Assembly (NCBI GenBank): GCA_963838775.1
Contig: CAWISP010000028.1
Coordinates: 124,001 to 188,000, forward strand
Source: Chersky-840 sp963838775
GTDB lineage: Bacteria; Actinomycetota; Acidimicrobiia; Acidimicrobiales; UBA8190
DNA length: 64,000 nt
Reading direction: 5' to 3'
This document shows positions 60,857-64,000 of the stretch, in pieces. A program made the translations under genes and the position numbers. The notes beneath the pieces were generated by a model, which was not told the DNA's origin, searched no databases, and worked only from the letters and a program-made list of their open reading frames with translations. Each line of letters begins with the position of its first letter. Position 1 is the first letter of the stretch.

Positions 60857-61954
60857 ATGAAAGCCGAGGTCGTTGCCGAGCTCGACCGGTTGGAGGAGCT
60901 CGAGCCAGGATGGGACGCTCTCGCCGTGGCGTGCCAACGTCCGCGCTCGGCGCCAGCCTGGACCTTGGCATGGTTCCGTCACGCGCTGCCGGCAGGTGCG
61001 TTGATCCGGACCGTGATCATCAGTGACGGCACCACGGTCATCGGCACCGCCCCCTTCTCCGTCACGCGTACGGGGGCCGGGTTCTATCGCTATTCGCCAG
61101 CCGCACCGATCCTCAACGGCGTGGCGCCGTTGTGCTGGCCCGGGCGCGACGAGGAAGTCGGCGCAGCGATCGGGGCCGCCCTGGCGGTCGCAGAGCCCAC
61201 GCCGGACGTCGTGTCGATCGGATGGATGGCTGTGGCGTCCTCCGTGCCAGGGGCGATCAGGGACGGCTGGCCCAGACCGCAGCCCGCGTTGATCGACGAA
61301 CATCAATTCGCGGTCCCCCGCGTCGTGGTAGCGGGCCGAGACTTCGACACATGGCTCGGGGAACGATCGAAGAACTTTCGCAGTTCCGTGCGGTCCGATC
61401 AACGCAAGCTGGTTGCTCAAGGATTCGAACACCGGGTGTCGAGCGAAGCTGCTGACATTCTCGACCGGCTTCCCGATCAGCAGCGGCTCTATGAGAGCCG
61501 ACGCCTTGACCGTGGAGGGTCGGGCGCCGCCTTCGACGGTGCCTTCATGGAGATCGTGCGCGACGCCGTCACCAGATCCGCTCCCGGACGGGTACGCCTG
61601 GCAACCATCGAACGACCCGGTGACGTGATCGCCACCGATCTGATTCTCGGGTCCGGAGGAGAATCGACCTCATGGCTTCGAGGATTCGACGAGGAGTGGG
61701 CGCATCTGTCTCCGGGGCGGGCGAACCTGGCCTGGTGCGTCGAGGACTCGATAACCATGGGGGACGACATCTTCGACCTTGGTCCCGGCCCCGAGTCTTA
61801 CAAGGCGTCGTTCACGAGCGACGAGGTGGTGCTCCAAGGCCGCCTGCTATCGCGCCGGGGCTTGTGGCCCTTCCATACGCCGGTCCAGATCTTGCCCTTC
61901 GGCACCCGTCAGGCAGCCGCCCGGATCATCGGCAGGCTCCGGGGCTCGGCGTAG
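60857..61954 (+). CDS. CelD/FemAB-like acyltransferase (divergent paralogue 4)
   Basis: 365 residues from ATG 60857. Acetyltransf_6/CelD family: 'LEELEPGWDALAVACQRPRS' then 'APAWTLAWFRHALPAGALI' at the start, 'WLGERSKNFRSSVRSDQRKL' in the middle and 'SDEVVLQGRLLSRRGLWPF' near the end. It is more distant from the three 'EPNPF-EPDF' proteins, as the early motif differs. Probably catalyses acylation of polysaccharide. Opposite orientation to the ATP-grasp gene with which it shares a divergent promoter region (60627-60856). Confidence 0.85.
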   Translation: MKAEVVAELDRLEELEPGWDALAVACQRPRSAPAWTLAWFRHALPAGALIRTVIISDGTTVIGTAPFSVTRTGAGFYRYSPAAPILNGVAPLCWPGRDEEVGAAIGAALAVAEPTPDVVSIGWMAVASSVPGAIRDGWPRPQPALIDEHQFAVPRVVVAGRDFDTWLGERSKNFRSSVRSDQRKLVAQGFEHRVSSEAADILDRLPDQQRLYESRRLDRGGSGAAFDGAFMEIVRDAVTRSAPGRVRLATIERPGDVIATDLILGSGGESTSWLRGFDEEWAHLSPGRANLAWCVEDSITMGDDIFDLGPGPESYKASFTSDEVVLQGRLLSRRGLWPFHTPVQILPFGTRQAAARIIGRLRGSA

Positions 61955-62035
61955 CCCGACAGCGGTTTCCGGCGCCAGGTCGCAATTCGCCGAGGGTCCC
62001 CTCATAAGGTCGCCCCCTTGGGTAGGTTCGACACT

Positions 62036-62494
62036 ATGGGTCGGATGGCGGCGCGGGTCCTGTGGCCTCGCAAGGCTCGTGACGATGCCGTACGAGCCGC
62101 GGGAGGGATCTTGCTGCGCCCTGCGTTGGGTGACCGACTCGAGGTCGCCTTGGTCCATCGCCCCAGCCGTGATGATTGGTCGCTTCCCAAAGGAAAGCTC
62201 GATGCGGGCGAGTCCTACGAGGAGTGTGCCCTGCGCGAGGTGCTCGAGGAAACCGGCTATCGCTGTCGGCTGATGGGCTTCGTCGGGTTCAGCGAGTACC
62301 AGGATCGCAAGGGCAGGGACAAAGTCGTCGGGTATTGGGTCATGGAGGTACTCGACGGCGAGTTTGCGGTGTCCAGCGAGGTCGACGATCTCCGATGGAT
62401 TGACTTGGAGACTTCCCATTACGTCCTCACCTACGAGCGTGACCGTGAGATCCTTGCCGCGCTCGACACCATCGGGCTGGCTCGGTCTGGCTGA
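62036..62494 (+). CDS. Nudix hydrolase
   Basis: 152 residues from ATG 62036 (TTG 62018 also in frame). The Nudix box is complete: 'GKLDAGESYEECALREVLEE' followed by TGY, fitting G-x5-E-x7-R-E-U-x-E-E-x-G-U, with 'WSLPKGK' before it. The fold ends with 'DDLRWIDLE'. Substrates of such short proteins are nucleoside diphosphates linked to X, for example NTPs, ADP-ribose or diadenosine polyphosphates; not resolvable here. Follows the acyltransferase gene by about 80 bp. Confidence 0.93.
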   Translation: MGRMAARVLWPRKARDDAVRAAGGILLRPALGDRLEVALVHRPSRDDWSLPKGKLDAGESYEECALREVLEETGYRCRLMGFVGFSEYQDRKGRDKVVGYWVMEVLDGEFAVSSEVDDLRWIDLETSHYVLTYERDREILAALDTIGLARSG

Positions 62495-62614
62495 CAGGCA
62501 CCATCGTGGAGTCCGTCCCGCGCGCCACCGACCACAGGTCTGGATCTGGTCACGCCTAGTTCCACACAGTCGGTGCCGTCAGGGGATGGCCGAGTCAATT
62601 ATCATCGTTTCTTC

Positions 62615-63787
62615 ATGCAGACCCGGCTCGTCAGGGTCAAGGACCTCAGCAAAGACGACGAGGATGCGTGGCGTCGTTTGGCAGCGCGGTCTTTGGAACC
62701 CAACCCTTTCGCTGAACCGGACTTCTTCATCTTGTCGGTCCGGCATTTCGAGAAATATGCCGACGCCAGATTGGTGATCGCGCAAGAGGGAACTGAGTTC
62801 ACGGGCGTCCTTCCGCTCGCCCGTGTTGATTCTCCTCGAGTTCCTCCCAGGAGAATCGAGAGTACGACCGCGGATCCGACGCAGATCTCGGGACTACAGA
62901 CCCCCCTCGTCGATCGTACAGATCCCGATCAAACGGTCGATGCCCTCATGGCCGCACTAGGCCGGGCGGCGAGATACGACGGGTGGCCCGGCATCGTGTT
63001 GTTCGACGAGATCGCCAGCGACGGGCCGGTGGCTGCTTCCTTGCGACGAGTCTGTGAGCAACGACGCTGTCCGATCTTTGTCAAGGACACCTGGGAACGA
63101 GCGACCGTCAGCCGAGTGGGGAAATGGGCGACTCCGGTTGACGCGAAGCGACGGGGAGACATCGGCCGCAGAAGACGTCAGCTCGTGAACGACGCCGGCG
63201 CGGAGGTCACGGTGATCGACCTCTCTGCGGAGCCCGCGGCATGTGACGCCTTCCTCGAGATGGAGCTCGCAGGCTGGAAGGGACGCGAGGGGGGTCACGC
63301 CTTCGCCCGCTATCCAAACATGGCGGCGTGGTTCCGGGATTGGCATCGTCGCCTGGTGGCAGCCAACCGCGTGACGCTCCTCGCTCTCACCGTGGGTTCT
63401 GTCCGTATCGCCATGACCTATTTCGTCAGGGGCGGAGAGGGCCTCTTCTGCTTCAGGGTCGCCTTCGACGAGACATATGCAAAGTATGGCCCGGGCCCTA
63501 TGTTGCTGGCCTCGGCGTTGGACTTCCTCCGTGACAACACCGACGCGGCATGGATCGATTCCATGACCGGAAAGGACAACACCTTCTTTCTCCGCATGCT
63601 GCCCGAACGGCGGAGATTGTCAAGGCTCTACATCGGTACGGGTGGGAGATTGGACAGAGCCATGGTGTCGGCTCTCCCCGCTCTGACGAAGCTCGCTGCT
63701 GCGAGGCACCAGATGCAAAAGCGTTTCGTACACGCCACCAAGAGGGCGACGGGGCCGAGCGGTAAGCCTTCTCAGGTCGAGAGGTAG
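62615..63787 (+). CDS. CelD/FemAB-like acyltransferase (paralogue 3)
   Basis: 390 residues from ATG 62615. Strong similarity to the tandem pair at 49.5-51.9 kb: 'RSLEPNPFAEPDFFILSVRH', 'GWKGREGGHAFARYPNMAAW', 'GGEGLFCFRVAFDETYAKYG' and 'WIDSMTGKDNTFF'. This confirms that one paralogue family brackets the polysaccharide genes on both sides. The stop lies 16 bp inside the convergent next gene. Confidence 0.9.
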   Translation: MQTRLVRVKDLSKDDEDAWRRLAARSLEPNPFAEPDFFILSVRHFEKYADARLVIAQEGTEFTGVLPLARVDSPRVPPRRIESTTADPTQISGLQTPLVDRTDPDQTVDALMAALGRAARYDGWPGIVLFDEIASDGPVAASLRRVCEQRRCPIFVKDTWERATVSRVGKWATPVDAKRRGDIGRRRRQLVNDAGAEVTVIDLSAEPAACDAFLEMELAGWKGREGGHAFARYPNMAAWFRDWHRRLVAANRVTLLALTVGSVRIAMTYFVRGGEGLFCFRVAFDETYAKYGPGPMLLASALDFLRDNTDAAWIDSMTGKDNTFFLRMLPERRRLSRLYIGTGGRLDRAMVSALPALTKLAAARHQMQKRFVHATKRATGPSGKPSQVER

Positions 63788-64000
63788 CGCCCGAAGAAAT
63801 CCCAGATCATGCCCCAGCCGGCCAGTGCGGCTTCGGGGCGGTAGTTGGGCCGGTAGGTGGCGAAGAAGGCGTGCCCGGCCCCTTCGAACGTGTGGAACTC
63901 GAAGGTCTTGTGGTGTTCGGCGAGGATCTTCTCGAGCGCGGCGGTCTCCTCGGGAGAGGGGTTCTGGTCCTCGGCCCCGAACAGGCCGAGCAACGGACAC
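63772..64000 (-). CDS. Dienelactone hydrolase family protein, 5' part outside window
   Basis: Last 76 or so residues of an alpha/beta hydrolase: 'LLGLFGAEDQNPSPEETAAL' contains the acid Asp of the triad, 'TFEGAGHAFFATYRPNYRP' the catalytic His, and 'AGWGMIWDFFGRYLST' is the end. This arrangement is that of dienelactone/carboxymethylenebutenolidase-type hydrolases. The nucleophile Cys/Ser is beyond the window edge. Convergent overlap with the acyltransferase by 16 bp. Confidence 0.85.
   Translation of the reverse strand, partial: CPLLGLFGAEDQNPSPEETAALEKILAEHHKTFEFHTFEGAGHAFFATYRPNYRPEAALAGWGMIWDFFGRYLST

Noticed and set aside
1..64000. CRISPR array
   Set aside because: No set of short identical repeats with regularly sized unique spacers is present; the only regular arrays are the coding 129-bp units and the GCGGT tract.

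Overview
The window is high-GC DNA read densely on both strands, and most likely comes from an actinobacterium of the class Acidimicrobiia or a close relative. The main grounds are the 43-residue 'GYWMVGSDGGVFAFGDAGF' repeat proteins at 43-48 kb (a type I associate with Acidimicrobiales), a DtxR/IdeR-type iron regulator, a split NHEJ toolkit, many GTG starts and operons with 1-4 bp overlaps. The taxonomic call is inference; no rRNA or marker gene settles it.

1-5.7 kb: the end of a tightly coupled operon for a membrane complex built like a group 4 (Hyf/Hyc) energy-converting hydrogenase or complex I. Two antiporter-like subunits keep their proton-path Glu and Lys residues. The large subunit has lost all four NiFe-ligand cysteines, and the small subunit, fused to a one-cluster ferredoxin, has lost all four proximal-cluster cysteines. 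This Ehr-like complex is the most unusual system in the window. It is followed by a universal stress protein and a coupled pair of small genes (5.8-6.8 kb).

7-24 kb: accessory DNA. It holds a group II intron with its maturase, a nitrobindin-like gene broken by one in-frame TGA, a complete kdpFABC potassium-pump operon preceded by an extra one-helix peptide and followed by an OB-fold gene, several orphan small genes, a decayed copy of the kdpC/OB-fold junction, and a mobilizable element (MobF relaxase with a candidate oriT and GGTGACGT repeats, an excisionase and a tyrosine integrase) abutting tRNA-Ser(UGA).

24-43 kb: core-like metabolism. In order: pheA; larB-larC (nickel-pincer cofactor); an alpha/beta hydrolase; a PHP phosphoesterase; LigD-type polymerase convergent with an ATP-dependent DNA ligase; a PLP decarboxylase facing an agmatinase-family ureohydrolase; a GNAT; a CDF metal exporter divergent from a sulfatase; a PPOX-fold protein; an IdeR-like regulator divergent from an FTR1 iron permease, with a palindrome on the permease promoter; and a CYTH-CHAD gene carrying a frameshift.

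43-64 kb: surface and envelope. Three secreted proteins (one of TIG domains plus repeats, two metallophosphoesterases) are followed by a surface-polysaccharide region. That region has four CelD/FemAB-like acyltransferases, two LinA-type nucleotidyltransferases around a 2H phosphoesterase, a Wzx-like flippase, three glycosyltransferases, an ATP-grasp ligase and a Nudix hydrolase. The window ends inside a dienelactone-hydrolase-like gene.
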